A DNA stretch of 64,000 bases from Spirosoma utsteinense (GCF_014282275.1 NZ_VFIA01000032.1:1-64000); one strand, 5' to 3'. Counted from the first letter of the stretch, positions 7,084 to 16,487 are shown. Notes: generated by a model from the sequence alone, not told the origin. Program-made: numbers and translations.

Positions 7084-8451
7084 TTATAATAAAGCATCGT
7101 AAGCCAAATCAACAGTTTCAGAGGCGAACGAATCTAGGTAGATAGCTGTAATGGCTTCTGTCTTATGCCCCATTGAAGCTGAAATAACTCCTGTAGCTAC
7201 GCCTGCCCTGCGTAGGCTAGTAGCGAATGAATGCCGGGCTACGTAAGTCGTTAGTGGAGCATTAATGCCTATTTGTTCACCAATTGTTTTTAGATCAGCG
7301 TTCACTTGCCCAATGATTTTTTTTAGCCGGTTTTTAATTTGTGTCGGCGTCTTATGGCTGGCCCTGTTGAGGATGCCGAATACATAACTATCAAGTCCGT
7401 TATAGGTCAGTGGCCTTTGTCGGTCAACAATTGAAAGAGCAGGTGTCAACATCCGGATAGAGAACTTACCCCCGGTCTTTTGTCGAACGTAGGTCAGGCG
7501 TGTATTCCCATCACTATCAGTTGTTAAATCCTGGTAACGTAGACTGGCAAGGTCGGTAAAGCTAATTCCACCAACATAGAAACTAAATAGAAATATATCT
7601 TTAGCCCGCTGCAATCGCTCTACTTCAATCGCGTTTCGAAGTTCAGAAAACGGACCGGTAGCTAAAGCCGTTGGTACAAATGTTTCGATTTTTCGAACGT
7701 CGTCGCGACTAATCGCTCGTTTACGGGTAGAAGTGTCAAACTTGCTAACATTAAATTTGTGCTTGTCACTAACGTTGCGCCTAAAAGGGTAGTCTTTCAG
7801 TTCGGCCAATCCTTCACCGATAGCTTTATTAAAGACAGCCCGAAGGGTTCTAAAACGATTACTTAAAGTCGTATCGGCTACACCCTTCGCACTCATGTGT
7901 GTCTCGAAAGCATTAAGGAATTTTACGGTAACCTCCGCAAAGCGAACGTCGTCCTGCTCAGGCGCATCGGCAGATTTAATGAAGTTGACTAACTGATTTT
8001 TAAGGTCTCGGTAAACCAAACTATTACCAACTCGGCCCGTCTTTTCCATGCCATAGATCAACTCTTCAATATAGGCCAACAACTTTGATCTACGGGCTTG
8101 CTTACGACCTTCAAGAGCTTTCGTAGCTACTTCTTTGGCATTGTGTACCTCATCGTTTCCTGCCAATGTTTCGGCGGCATCTCGGTATTTACGTTCCCAG
8201 CCCTCTAACGCAATGATAAGGTTGTTCCGATTTGGTTCAGGATATGATCTGCGGATTGCTTCGCGATAGCCAGTATGTTTGTCATTCCAGTATTTGGGAA
8301 ATAGACTTAACCCGGTGGCAATGTGTTTGCGTTGCCTGTCTTTGGTTATGCAAACCATAAAAGGGTGGCTCCCATCGGCCAGTGTCTTAGAGGTAAAATA
8401 CAAAATCCGAACAGTAGCCTTCCCTTCTTTGTGTTCAGTTGTCTTTGCCAT
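7084..8451 (-). CDS. Tyrosine recombinase (phage-integrase family)
   Basis: About 455 residues from the ATG at 8451, where MAKTTEHKEGKATVRILYF begins an arm-binding domain; the longer frame to 8502 reads into the repeat region. After it come a SAM-like core-binding domain and a catalytic domain with a strand lysine (VRQKTGGKF), TYVARHSFAT, SMGHKTEAI and the nucleophile tyrosine in AIYLDSF. The position where the first catalytic arginine is normally found reads FYVGGISFTDL, without arginine. It catalyses site-specific integration; the adjacent tRNA-Asp fragment (8588-8636) is the likely attachment site. The gene reads away from that site, as is common. Confidence 0.9.
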   Translation of the reverse strand: MAKTTEHKEGKATVRILYFTSKTLADGSHPFMVCITKDRQRKHIATGLSLFPKYWNDKHTGYREAIRRSYPEPNRNNLIIALEGWERKYRDAAETLAGNDEVHNAKEVATKALEGRKQARRSKLLAYIEELIYGMEKTGRVGNSLVYRDLKNQLVNFIKSADAPEQDDVRFAEVTVKFLNAFETHMSAKGVADTTLSNRFRTLRAVFNKAIGEGLAELKDYPFRRNVSDKHKFNVSKFDTSTRKRAISRDDVRKIETFVPTALATGPFSELRNAIEVERLQRAKDIFLFSFYVGGISFTDLASLRYQDLTTDSDGNTRLTYVRQKTGGKFSIRMLTPALSIVDRQRPLTYNGLDSYVFGILNRASHKTPTQIKNRLKKIIGQVNADLKTIGEQIGINAPLTTYVARHSFATSLRRAGVATGVISASMGHKTEAITAIYLDSFASETVDLAYDALL

Positions 8452-8452
8452 T

Positions 8453-8473
8453 GGTTTACACGTCGGTTTACAC
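8453..8473. promoter_or_regulatory. Two direct GGTTTACAC repeats upstream of the integrase
   Basis: GGTTTACAC occurs at 8453-8461 and 8465-8473, directly 5' of the integrase start and about 120 bp from the attachment site. The spacing of 12 bp suggests arm-type binding sites for the recombinase or its directionality factor. This is inference. Confidence 0.35.
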
Positions 8474-8587
8474 AAATATAATAATAAACCTACTATTGGC
8501 AATTAACGACAATAAATAAATAATATATATATTACTGATTTACAGCCTATAACGAATAAAAAATAATCAGCAATAAAAGTCAAAGTA

Positions 8588-8636
8588 CTGCCTGTCACGC
8601 AGGGGGTCGCGGGTTCGAGTCCCGTCCGGACCGCCA
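8588..8636 (+). other. 3' fragment of tRNA-Asp (GTC): attachment site of the integrative element
   Basis: The bases from the anticodon stem through the T-arm to CCGCCA match the 3' half of a bacterial tRNA-Asp: loop CTGTCAC with anticodon GTC, T-loop GGTTCGAGTCCC, acceptor end GTCCGGACCGCCA. The bases before 8588 no longer match, and no 5' half is present. Such a fragment beside an integrase marks the end where integration duplicated the tRNA 3' end. By its orientation, the intact plus-strand tRNA-Asp should lie at the far (left) end of the element, outside the window. Confidence 0.85.
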
Positions 8637-8645
8637 CTGAAAGTC

Positions 8646-8682
8646 AAGCGCTTACAATGTAAAAATTGTAAGCGCTTTTTTA
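8646..8682 (+). terminator. Terminator of the tRNA-Asp locus
   Basis: A perfect 13-bp stem (AAGCGCTTACAAT / ATTGTAAGCGCTT) with a short A-rich loop and a T-run. It follows the tRNA 3' end by nine bases and was probably the original terminator of the tRNA gene before integration. Confidence 0.85.
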
Positions 8683-8986
8683 TTACACCTGTCTGACGTA
8701 GAATTAGTCCGTCAACATCATCCCGTTTTTCAATCGAAAGTCATCACGTGACCACGAAAATTTCGAGATGCCGCAGCCGCATTTCGCCACAACTTAGGGA
8801 TACGCCCCCCTTACAGGCGTAAAGGGCCAACCGGCTTCAGCCTCCGTGCGTATAGTATCTGGCGTCAGATCCAGATATAATTACGTTGATAGAATAAGTA
8901 GTTTACTAACTTGCCATTCCCTAGCCAGCCTAACGGGCTCCCCGACATACGGTAGCAGCCAAAAACAAGGGTTGGCCACATTGCTG

Positions 8987-9646
8987 ATGAAGAAATTTTT
9001 GCGTGAGAATGGCCTCTCACTCCTCTTCCTGTTTATCACCTTACTAACCTTACTGGGCCAGATTGTTGTGGGCTGGCATGAGTTTAACAATGAACTTAGT
9101 GATTATAATCGTCCCGCACTCGCTTTTACGGCCTACTTAACCAGCGGACACTGTATCGAAGGCGTTTTCGAGAACTGGGAAAGTGAGTTTCTGCAAATGG
9201 GTCTTTACGTGATCCTGACCGTCTCGCTCCGTCAGAAAGGGTCTTCGGAGTCTAAACGTATCGACAAAGCCGAAGAAGTAGACCGCGAACCATCACCCAA
9301 TCGTCCGGGAGCACCCTGGCCCGTTCGTCGGGGCGGATGGGTGCTGATACTCTATCAGAACTCTCTGAGCCTCGCTTTTCTTGTTCTGTTCGCTTTGTCG
9401 TTTTTTCTCCATGCAGTAGGGGGCGTTAAGCAGTATAACACGGAGCAGGTGCTAAAAGGAAAGACAGAACTACTCACATTAGGGCAATTTCTGGGAACGA
9501 GTGAATTCTGGTTTCAGTCGCTTCAAAACTGGCAGAGCGAATTTCTGTCGGTGTTGTCTATTGTGGTCCTATCTATTTTTCTGCGCCAGAAAGGGTCTCC
9601 GGAATCCAAACCCGTTGATGCACCGAATGATGAGACTGGAAAATAA
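8987..9646 (+). CDS. DUF6766-like membrane protein
   Basis: About 219 residues from the ATG at 8987 (MKKFLRENGLSLLFLF); a longer frame to 8846 lacks family-like sequence. The protein is an internal duplication: each half has a hydrophobic helix (FITLLTLLGQIVVGW; VLFALSFFLHAVGGV), a soluble segment ending in ENWESEFLQ or QNWQSEFLS, a second helix and an LRQKGS.ESK tail. This is the arrangement I recall for the DUF6766 family of unknown function. It is the first core gene to the right of the integration boundary and stands alone. A role in envelope stress is sometimes suggested for such proteins, but nothing in the sequence shows it. Confidence 0.75.
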   Translation: MKKFLRENGLSLLFLFITLLTLLGQIVVGWHEFNNELSDYNRPALAFTAYLTSGHCIEGVFENWESEFLQMGLYVILTVSLRQKGSSESKRIDKAEEVDREPSPNRPGAPWPVRRGGWVLILYQNSLSLAFLVLFALSFFLHAVGGVKQYNTEQVLKGKTELLTLGQFLGTSEFWFQSLQNWQSEFLSVLSIVVLSIFLRQKGSPESKPVDAPNDETGK

Positions 9647-9776
9647 TCGCCCGTTGTTATGCTATACATAATCCCGATCAGCGCTAACATAGACTCAAAC
9701 CCTACCAGCGCGGGTTTAAAGGCATAAATACGAGCGAATAGCCCAACATTTGTACTCCCTGAACGCTTTTAGGGGT

Positions 9777-10385
9777 ATGGCTACCGAAACGAAACCCAAT
9801 ACCGGCCTGTCGCTGACCGATTCGAACGGTCGGGAACAGTTACAGGCTTCCCTGACAGATTATATCACCTTCCTGCGCCGACAACCCGCTATATGTGGTA
9901 CGCCCGAGCAGCAGGAGACGTTAATCAGGCATGTCGCTCAGGGCCATGACTTAATTAAACTTGTAGCGGCCGAACGACTTAAAATTACCCGTGAGCTCGA
10001 TAAGCAGAAGCACGACTGGATGGAAATCGAGAAGGAGATGACGGCTCCTATCCTGGCCGCCATGCAACCCCTCAAAGACGCTGTCGAGCATTACAACCGG
10101 GAGCAATTGCGCGTTCGGGAGCACCAGCTGGCTGAAGCCGCTGAACATAATGCATCTGCGGTGCCGACGGGTGAAACGACCTGGCTTACGCCGGAGGTGG
10201 CACTGGTGGCGCTACCTAAAGGGGTACAGATGAAGTGGACTTTTGAGATAATAGACCGAAATCAGATACCCAACGGCTACTGGACAATCGATGAAGCCGC
10301 CATCAAAGCCGACATTACCCGGGGCGCACGGGATATTCCGGGCATCCGCATCTACGAAGAAGCCGTCACTACATTCCGGAAGTAA
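9777..10385 (+). CDS. Phage-like protein of recombination cassettes, function unknown
   Basis: About 202 residues from the ATG at 9777; a frame to 9750 is possible. The first half is a long charged helix region (DKQKHDWMEIEKEM). The last third (WTFEIIDRNQIPNGYWTIDEAAIKADI, then DIPGIRIYEE) resembles the C-terminus of small phage proteins encoded near exonuclease and annealing genes. No catalytic motif is visible. It stands alone here, but a nuclease cassette of similar character lies at 56335-58231 in the same window. A strong hairpin follows two bases after the stop. Confidence 0.55.
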   Translation: MATETKPNTGLSLTDSNGREQLQASLTDYITFLRRQPAICGTPEQQETLIRHVAQGHDLIKLVAAERLKITRELDKQKHDWMEIEKEMTAPILAAMQPLKDAVEHYNREQLRVREHQLAEAAEHNASAVPTGETTWLTPEVALVALPKGVQMKWTFEIIDRNQIPNGYWTIDEAAIKADITRGARDIPGIRIYEEAVTTFRK

Positions 10386-10387
10386 GC

Positions 10388-10474
10388 TGTAGAGACGTAT
10401 AAGGGGCCGGGTTCTGAATGAATGCACCAGATTGCTGCGCTCATTCAGAACCCGACCCCTTATACGTCTCTACA
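10388..10474. repeat. 34-bp-arm inverted repeat directly after the stop codon
   Basis: Arms 10388-10421 and 10441-10474 are complementary except for one position, with a 19-base loop. No T-run follows, so it is not a textbook terminator. Confidence 0.85.
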
Positions 10475-11011
10475 TTATATATGATCCTATTTTTTTATAA
10501 AAAAAATGATCATATAAATACTATTATTTATGCAAATACGACGAACATATAAAGTCTAAATTCCTCATCAGGCGAAGCAAAATTCTAAACGTTGAAGTTA
10601 GTTAAAAATAAAAAATATTATTATCCAACAATGCTAAAAAACACTCTTCGACTGAATTAATGGAATATTAATCTGTATTAAAAAGAAATTATTTTTTATA
10701 TACCGATTAATAAAAGCAACTTATTTTTTAGCCTGATTCAGCTCACATGATCAAACCAACAATCGGCAGGAATTATATACCCTTACATTAGCAGTGTATC
10801 TACAGGGCAACTAACCGGAGCTAATAAACTTCAGATACCATATCCTTTATCCAAATACTATAAAACTTCAGGGCCAGGAATAATACACTTCACAAAAATT
10901 ATTTATCCATTAAATGATTTTCGGCCAACACGATTTTTTTAATCGTGCGAATTCGCTTGCGTTTACTTTACCCAGCAGTAATATATCCATACACTCAAAG
11001 TAAATACTACC
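10475..11011. other. AT-rich intergenic region upstream of the giant CotH gene
   Basis: No gene is visible in 537 bases. The sequence is very AT-rich and probably holds the promoter of the 11012 gene. A small stem CACGATT/AATCGTG with a five-T loop lies at 10929-10947. Nothing else is recognisable. Confidence 0.5.
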
Positions 11012-14000
11012 ATGAAAAATACTGCCTACCTGTTTTGCCTTTTTTTAACAGCGACGTTTTCCGGATTCGGGCAAAACGTCACATTTTCGTCCAGTAGGGG
11101 CTTTTATCAAAGCCCCTTACAGCTTACTCTCACAACTAACCTGAGCGAAAGTACGATTCGGTATACTATTGATGGGTCTGCCCCTACTACTTCAGCCGGT
11201 CTCATATATACGGACGCAATTCCTATTAATACAACCACTGTTATTCGGGCAATTGGCTATAATACGACCACCACGACGCCAGTTACAACGAACTCCTATT
11301 TGTACCTAACCGATATATTAACACAACCCACAACTATCATAGGATGGCCCAATAATAGTTACCCACTCGGATCAGGGTCGGCTACGGCTATTCATGATTA
11401 CGAAATGGACCCCGATGTAGTGAACAATCCTGCTTATACTAACAGCATTAAAAATGGGCTAACATCAATTCCAACAATGTCCCTTGTTTTAGACAAAAAC
11501 GATTTTTGGGATTTATATGAAGGCGAAACGAAGCATCCAACCTCAGTAGAAATTTTTTATCCGGATGGAACAAAGGAACAATTTAATTGCGACCTCGAAG
11601 CACATAGCCACGATCGGCTGAAACGTTCGCTTAAATTGGGATTCAACGCCAGTACAAACACAAATCTATTAAAAAGTGCCCCGTATAATAATGCAGGTAC
11701 TGCCAGCACGTTCAACGATACCAAAATTGTATTACGCGCTGGAAATAACCGCTCCTGGGCTCGAAACTGGAATCCCGATCGGACCTGTTATACTCGTGAC
11801 GAGTGGTACCGGGTATCACAGCAGGCTATTTCCGGAACAGGTGGTAGAGGCACCTTCGTCCATTTGTATGTCAATGGGCTATACTGGGGACTGTATAACC
11901 CTGTAGAGCGCACGGATAATGGTATGCTGACCCATTATTTTGGTGGTGCCTTTGCCGACTGGATGTCGTTGGACCATGACGGAGTCAGAGACGGAGACCC
12001 TTCACGATTTAACTATCTGACCGGTACGCTCATCAATCAGGACATGAGCATAGCTGCCAATTACACACAGTTAAAGTCGTACCTTGACGTAAGCAAATTC
12101 TGCGACTACTTGATTGTAAGCTGGATGATGGGAATGACAGACTGGCCTGGAAATAATTTCCACGGCGGCAACCGTAATAATCCGGCAGCTCCTTTCTTCT
12201 ACAACGCCTGGGACGCTGAATGGTCTTTTGACGTCACAAATGGATCCAATCAGGGTGCCTGGGTGCATCCTCAGTTTAGAAACACGACGACTGGTACCGC
12301 CACTATTGCCAAGATCTGGCACGCAGCCCGGCAAAATTCGGAATTCATGCAGTTGTTTGCCGATCGGGTGTATAAACATTGCTTTAACAGCGGTGCCCTT
12401 ACCGATGCCGCTTCCCGGGCTCGGTGGGCACTTATCAACAGTTTTATCAACACCGCCATTATTGCCGAATCAGCCCGCTGGGGGGATGCCCTGAACGACG
12501 GAATAACGCGTACCCGCGATACGCACTGGACACCCGAGGTAAATCGGGTAGACGGACTCATGAACGGGAATGTAGTCCGGTTCATCAATGCCCTTCAGGA
12601 GCAGGGTTATTATCCCACGGTTACGGCCCCTGCCTTCAACCAGGAAGGAGGCTCTGTAGCTACCGGCTTTCAATTGCTGATCACCAACCCCAACCCGTCT
12701 GGTACAGTTTATTATAGTATCGATGGATCTGATCCGAAAACAGCGGAAGGAGCAGTAGGGCCCGGCGCTACTGCGTATACAACGCCCGTTACTATAGCCA
12801 GCAACCTGACCGTTAAAGCGCGCATTCAACGTGATGGTGTCTGGAGTTCGCTGCACGAAGTTTCTTTCACAGTCTCCGGACTTATCACTGGTCTGTACAT
12901 CAACGAGTTTATGGCCAGCAACACGAAGAAGCCAGACGAAAACGACGAGTTTGACGACTGGATTGAAATTTACAATGCAACGTCCCAACCCATTGACATC
13001 GGTGGCCTGTACATTACAGACCTCTTATCTAATCTTACGCAGTACCAGATCCCTGTCACTAACCCGGCGCTGACAACCATTCCGGCAAAAGGCTATCTGC
13101 TTTTATGGGCCGACGGGCAGCCCGCCCAGGGACCGTTACACGTTACCATAAAGCTTAGCAAAGGCGGTGAAGCGATTGGCCTCTCGCAGCTGGTAGGCTC
13201 AACACCGACACTTATCGATTCCTATACGTTCGGCCCTCAAAAAGATGATGTATCGCTGGGTCGATTTCCGGATGGGACGGCAACGTTTAAGGAATTTTTC
13301 AAGCCAACCCCGGGCAGCAAAAATAGCATACCCTTCCGCGTAAATTTGCTGATCAATGAGATTCTGGCGGTCAACCAATCTTCCATTACCGATGAAACCG
13401 GCGAACACGACCCCTGGATTGAACTTTATAATAACAATAATGAGGCTGTTGACATTGGCGGGATGTACCTCTCCAACACCATCAATAACCCCTCTCTATG
13501 GAAAATCCCCAGTACCAATGCGGCCCAGACAACGATTCCTGCAAAAGGCTACCTTAAGCTTTGGGCCGATAACCAACCTAATCAGGGTATTCTGCATGTC
13601 GGTTTTACCCTTAGTGAAACAGGCGGGCAGATCGTGCTGGCAGACATCGTTGGCCCCGATGTTTCTCTGTCTGATACCCTACGGTATACTACCCAGACAG
13701 CCAATGTATCGGTAGGCCGGTTTCCGGATGCCAGCAAACAAGTCAGGCTTTTCAACACGCCCACACCAGGTGCTACCAACACGATTCCACCGCTATCAAA
13801 CCTCTTTATTAATGAGTTTATGGCGAGTAATTCAAAGAAACCCGATGAATATGGCGAATTCGATGACTGGATCGAGCTCTATAATAATGGTACACAAGCG
13901 GTAGATGTCGGCGGACTATACATAACGGATGACCTGACAAATCCGGCTAAATACCAGATTCCTACAACCAATCCGGCGCTAACCACAATTCCGGCCAACG

Positions 14001-15481
14001 GTTTTCTGTTGATTTGGGCTGATGATCAGGCGACCCAGGGTGTGTTGCACGTAGGCTTTAAGTTAAGCGCTGGCGGGGAACAGATCGGTTTGTTCCAGCC
14101 CAATGGAACGGGTACGCTTACGCTGGATTCCCGAACATTCGGGGCTCAGGTAACCGACGTATCATCCGGAAGGGAACAGGATGGGGCCGCTACGTTTGTA
14201 AGCTTTACCACACCGACGCCCGGTGCCACTAATTATACAAACCATCCGCCGGTGGTAGCCAACGCCATCCCCGATCAGCAGGCTACCCAGGGCAGTAACT
14301 TTAATCTGGTGCTGGCGGCCAACACCTTCACGGACCCCGACGCCGACCCCCTGACTCACGCAGCTAGTTTGGACGACAATGCCAGCCTGCCCCCCTGGCT
14401 CAGCTTCAATGCCGCCACCCGCACCTTCAGCGGCACACCCCCCACAGGTAGTCCCGCCAGCCTCACCCTTAAAGTCACCGCCAGTGATGGGCGGGGTGGC
14501 TCGGTGAGCGACAGCTTCGGGCTGAGCATCGCGCCCGCCACGCCCGCCAACACGGCTCCCGTGCTGGCCCCTATCGCCAGTAGGACCGCTACGGTGGGCC
14601 AGCCCCTGAGCTTCACTGCCCAGGCTACCGACGCCGACTCCCCCGCCCAGACCCTGACCTATACCCTGGCCGGGGCTCCCTCGGCCACCATCCACCCCGT
14701 CACCGGTGCCTTCGCCTGGACACCCGCCACTGCCGGTACCTTTAGTCTGAGCATCACCGTGACCGACAACGGAACGCCAGCCCTGAGCGCCCAGCAACTC
14801 GTCGGCATCACCGTTAATGCTGCCCTCCCCCTTCAGCAGGCGGTGGTAAGCTACAGCCTGATGAACGCCGACAACGAACAGGAAATAAGGGTGATGACAG
14901 CAGGGGAAGTCATCAATCTGGCTACCTTACCCACCCGTAACCTCAACATCCGCGCCAACACCAGCCCTACCCTGGTGGGCTCAGTGAAGATGGTGCTCAG
15001 TGGTAAGCAGAGCCGCACCCAGACCGAAACAGGCGCACCCTACGCCCTGTTCGGCGATAACAACGGCAACTACAACGTGTGGGTGCCGGCCCTGGGCAAC
15101 TACAGCCTGACCACAACGCCGTACACAGGGGGAAGCGCCCAGGGAACGGCGGGCGTACCCCTGACCGTGAGCTTCTCGGTCATAAACCAGGTGTTAGGTG
15201 CCCGGCTGAAGATTGAAGGTAACCCTGGCGAGGCTGGCATGATCGTGACTTATTACCCCAACCCCTTCTCTCAATCGTTTACCCTGCGCTTACAGAACAA
15301 ACTACAGGGCAAACAACCCCTCATCCTGTACGACATCCATGGCCGGGAAGTCTTTCAGATGGATGATGTTCAGCCAGAGCAGACTATCCGTTTAGGGAAA
15401 GATTTAGGTTCGGGTATCTACATTTTACAAATAGGCACCGGTAGAGAAACCAAGCGTTACAAGTTGATAAAAGCCCATTGA
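11012..15481 (+). CDS. Giant secreted CotH-kinase protein with lamin-tail and Ig-like domains, T9SS cargo
   Basis: 1489 residues. Order: signal peptide (1-20); chitobiase-C-like domain (~21-98, YTIDGSAPTT); CotH domain (~150-505, with RSLKLGF, NGLYWGLYNPVER and NAWDAEWSFD); second chitobiase-C-like domain (~545-620, YYSIDGSDPKT); three lamin-tail domains starting near 627, 778 and 930 (INEFMASN, INEILAVN, INEFMASN, each with DDWIE or DPWIE); two Ig/cadherin-like domains (~1077-1270, FTDPDADPLT); and a T9SS sorting domain from ~1414 (YYPNPFSQSF ... YKLIKAH). CotH domains are known as protein kinases in spore coats; here a surface-bound kinase or adhesive role is inferred. The first part is AT-rich and the Ig-like part strongly GC-rich, suggesting domain shuffling. 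Confidence 0.85.
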   Translation: MKNTAYLFCLFLTATFSGFGQNVTFSSSRGFYQSPLQLTLTTNLSESTIRYTIDGSAPTTSAGLIYTDAIPINTTTVIRAIGYNTTTTTPVTTNSYLYLTDILTQPTTIIGWPNNSYPLGSGSATAIHDYEMDPDVVNNPAYTNSIKNGLTSIPTMSLVLDKNDFWDLYEGETKHPTSVEIFYPDGTKEQFNCDLEAHSHDRLKRSLKLGFNASTNTNLLKSAPYNNAGTASTFNDTKIVLRAGNNRSWARNWNPDRTCYTRDEWYRVSQQAISGTGGRGTFVHLYVNGLYWGLYNPVERTDNGMLTHYFGGAFADWMSLDHDGVRDGDPSRFNYLTGTLINQDMSIAANYTQLKSYLDVSKFCDYLIVSWMMGMTDWPGNNFHGGNRNNPAAPFFYNAWDAEWSFDVTNGSNQGAWVHPQFRNTTTGTATIAKIWHAARQNSEFMQLFADRVYKHCFNSGALTDAASRARWALINSFINTAIIAESARWGDALNDGITRTRDTHWTPEVNRVDGLMNGNVVRFINALQEQGYYPTVTAPAFNQEGGSVATGFQLLITNPNPSGTVYYSIDGSDPKTAEGAVGPGATAYTTPVTIASNLTVKARIQRDGVWSSLHEVSFTVSGLITGLYINEFMASNTKKPDENDEFDDWIEIYNATSQPIDIGGLYITDLLSNLTQYQIPVTNPALTTIPAKGYLLLWADGQPAQGPLHVTIKLSKGGEAIGLSQLVGSTPTLIDSYTFGPQKDDVSLGRFPDGTATFKEFFKPTPGSKNSIPFRVNLLINEILAVNQSSITDETGEHDPWIELYNNNNEAVDIGGMYLSNTINNPSLWKIPSTNAAQTTIPAKGYLKLWADNQPNQGILHVGFTLSETGGQIVLADIVGPDVSLSDTLRYTTQTANVSVGRFPDASKQVRLFNTPTPGATNTIPPLSNLFINEFMASNSKKPDEYGEFDDWIELYNNGTQAVDVGGLYITDDLTNPAKYQIPTTNPALTTIPANGFLLIWADDQATQGVLHVGFKLSAGGEQIGLFQPNGTGTLTLDSRTFGAQVTDVSSGREQDGAATFVSFTTPTPGATNYTNHPPVVANAIPDQQATQGSNFNLVLAANTFTDPDADPLTHAASLDDNASLPPWLSFNAATRTFSGTPPTGSPASLTLKVTASDGRGGSVSDSFGLSIAPATPANTAPVLAPIASRTATVGQPLSFTAQATDADSPAQTLTYTLAGAPSATIHPVTGAFAWTPATAGTFSLSITVTDNGTPALSAQQLVGITVNAALPLQQAVVSYSLMNADNEQEIRVMTAGEVINLATLPTRNLNIRANTSPTLVGSVKMVLSGKQSRTQTETGAPYALFGDNNGNYNVWVPALGNYSLTTTPYTGGSAQGTAGVPLTVSFSVINQVLGARLKIEGNPGEAGMIVTYYPNPFSQSFTLRLQNKLQGKQPLILYDIHGREVFQMDDVQPEQTIRLGKDLGSGIYILQIGTGRETKRYKLIKAH

Positions 15482-15581
15482 GCTTCGTAAAAGGGCTGCT
15501 CGTTTCCTGCTCTTCACCGCAAGTTCTGTAGCAGGCAGAGTGCATGACCCGCGCAGCGTTAGCCTACATCCGGTTGGCCAA

Positions 15582-15624
15582 TACCAGAAAGGCTCGAAAC
15601 AACTTGTTTCGAGCCTTTCTGGTA
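15582..15624. terminator. 20-bp perfect hairpin between convergent genes
   Basis: Arms 15582-15601 and 15605-15624 (ACCAGAAAGGCTCG...) are perfectly complementary with a 3-base loop. It lies between the ends of the CotH gene and the arginyltransferase-like gene and can act for both. Confidence 0.7.
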
Positions 15625-15637
15625 AGAAATAAGGGAG

Positions 15638-16303
15638 TTAGCCCTGTTCCATCATCTCGGCGGAGAGAAAGTTCACGATCTCCCACGTGAACGGATACCA
15701 GAACCCGCTGTTGCTGTCAAATACTTCGGTAGCCGCTTCGCAGGTAAATAGCTTGTAATTGAACTTGTCGTAATTACTGGCCAGATAGCCGGGGTAGTAA
15801 TACATTTTTTGCTGCGACCGGGCATAATTGGTTTTCAGCAGCATCAGGTACTTACCCAGGCTGTACTTACGGTAAGCCGGGTGGTAAAAATTCATAATCC
15901 CGGCAATACTGCGGGAGCCATTGTCGAAGATACCAACGGCGATCAACTGGTTTTCATCCCGAACTTCGATGGCGTACGTTTCAAACGCATTATAGTTGCC
16001 TCCGCCTAGCAGACATGATTCGACCGATTCGGGGGCGTCGAAATTTATTGACGCTCTGTACACGGTATAGAGTGTGGTTAGGTCTTCGGAAAACACCAGC
16101 GGTTTGATCGTTACCGAAAATCGGGCGTTAACCCGAAGCAGCCTGAGCTGGTCTTTGCCATACTCGACCTTGGCCAGCGTAATACGAAGCCAGTGTACAG
16201 GACAAAGTCTGTCCTCGAATGGTATGAACCGACACGTAAAAATATCCTGCTGCATTCGGAAATACCCCATGCTCAGGCACAAATCCAACTCACTTCCTCT
16301 CAT
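15638..16303 (-). CDS. Arginyl-tRNA--protein transferase-like protein
   Basis: About 221 residues from the ATG at 16303; a frame to 16354 exists but MRGSELDLCLSMGYFRMQQDIF fits the family start better. The C-terminal half carries an ATE-like GNAT fold: YRASINFDAPES, FETYAIEVRDENQLIAVGIFD, then IAGIMNFYHPAYRKYSLGKYLMLL and YYYPGY. Related enzymes transfer arginine or leucine to protein N-termini for degradation (N-end rule). Cytophagales members are usually annotated only by similarity, so the reaction here is uncertain. It is convergent with the CotH gene, separated by a hairpin, and appears monocistronic. Confidence 0.65.
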   Translation of the reverse strand: MRGSELDLCLSMGYFRMQQDIFTCRFIPFEDRLCPVHWLRITLAKVEYGKDQLRLLRVNARFSVTIKPLVFSEDLTTLYTVYRASINFDAPESVESCLLGGGNYNAFETYAIEVRDENQLIAVGIFDNGSRSIAGIMNFYHPAYRKYSLGKYLMLLKTNYARSQQKMYYYPGYLASNYDKFNYKLFTCEAATEVFDSNSGFWYPFTWEIVNFLSAEMMEQG

Positions 16304-16487
16304 CTGTACTACGTCTTCCCCGGGTCTTTCGGCTGAGTGACAATTTAAAGTCAAATTTTCAGTATGACCGCATAGGCCGACGGGTTTATCGGTTTTTTTC
16401 GATTACCGGCAGCACAAATCAGCCAGCATAAGTCTGGTTGACTACGTGTTGGGGGTAGACTACAGAAGAAGAGATCGGGGATTGAAT

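Noticed and set aside
8588..8636. A functional tRNA-Asp gene
   Set aside because: Only the 3' part is present; the D-arm and 5' acceptor strand are missing.
14162..14797. A 211-residue glycine-rich minus-strand frame
   Set aside because: It is antisense to the GC-rich Ig-like part of the giant CotH gene; its composition is a by-product of that region.
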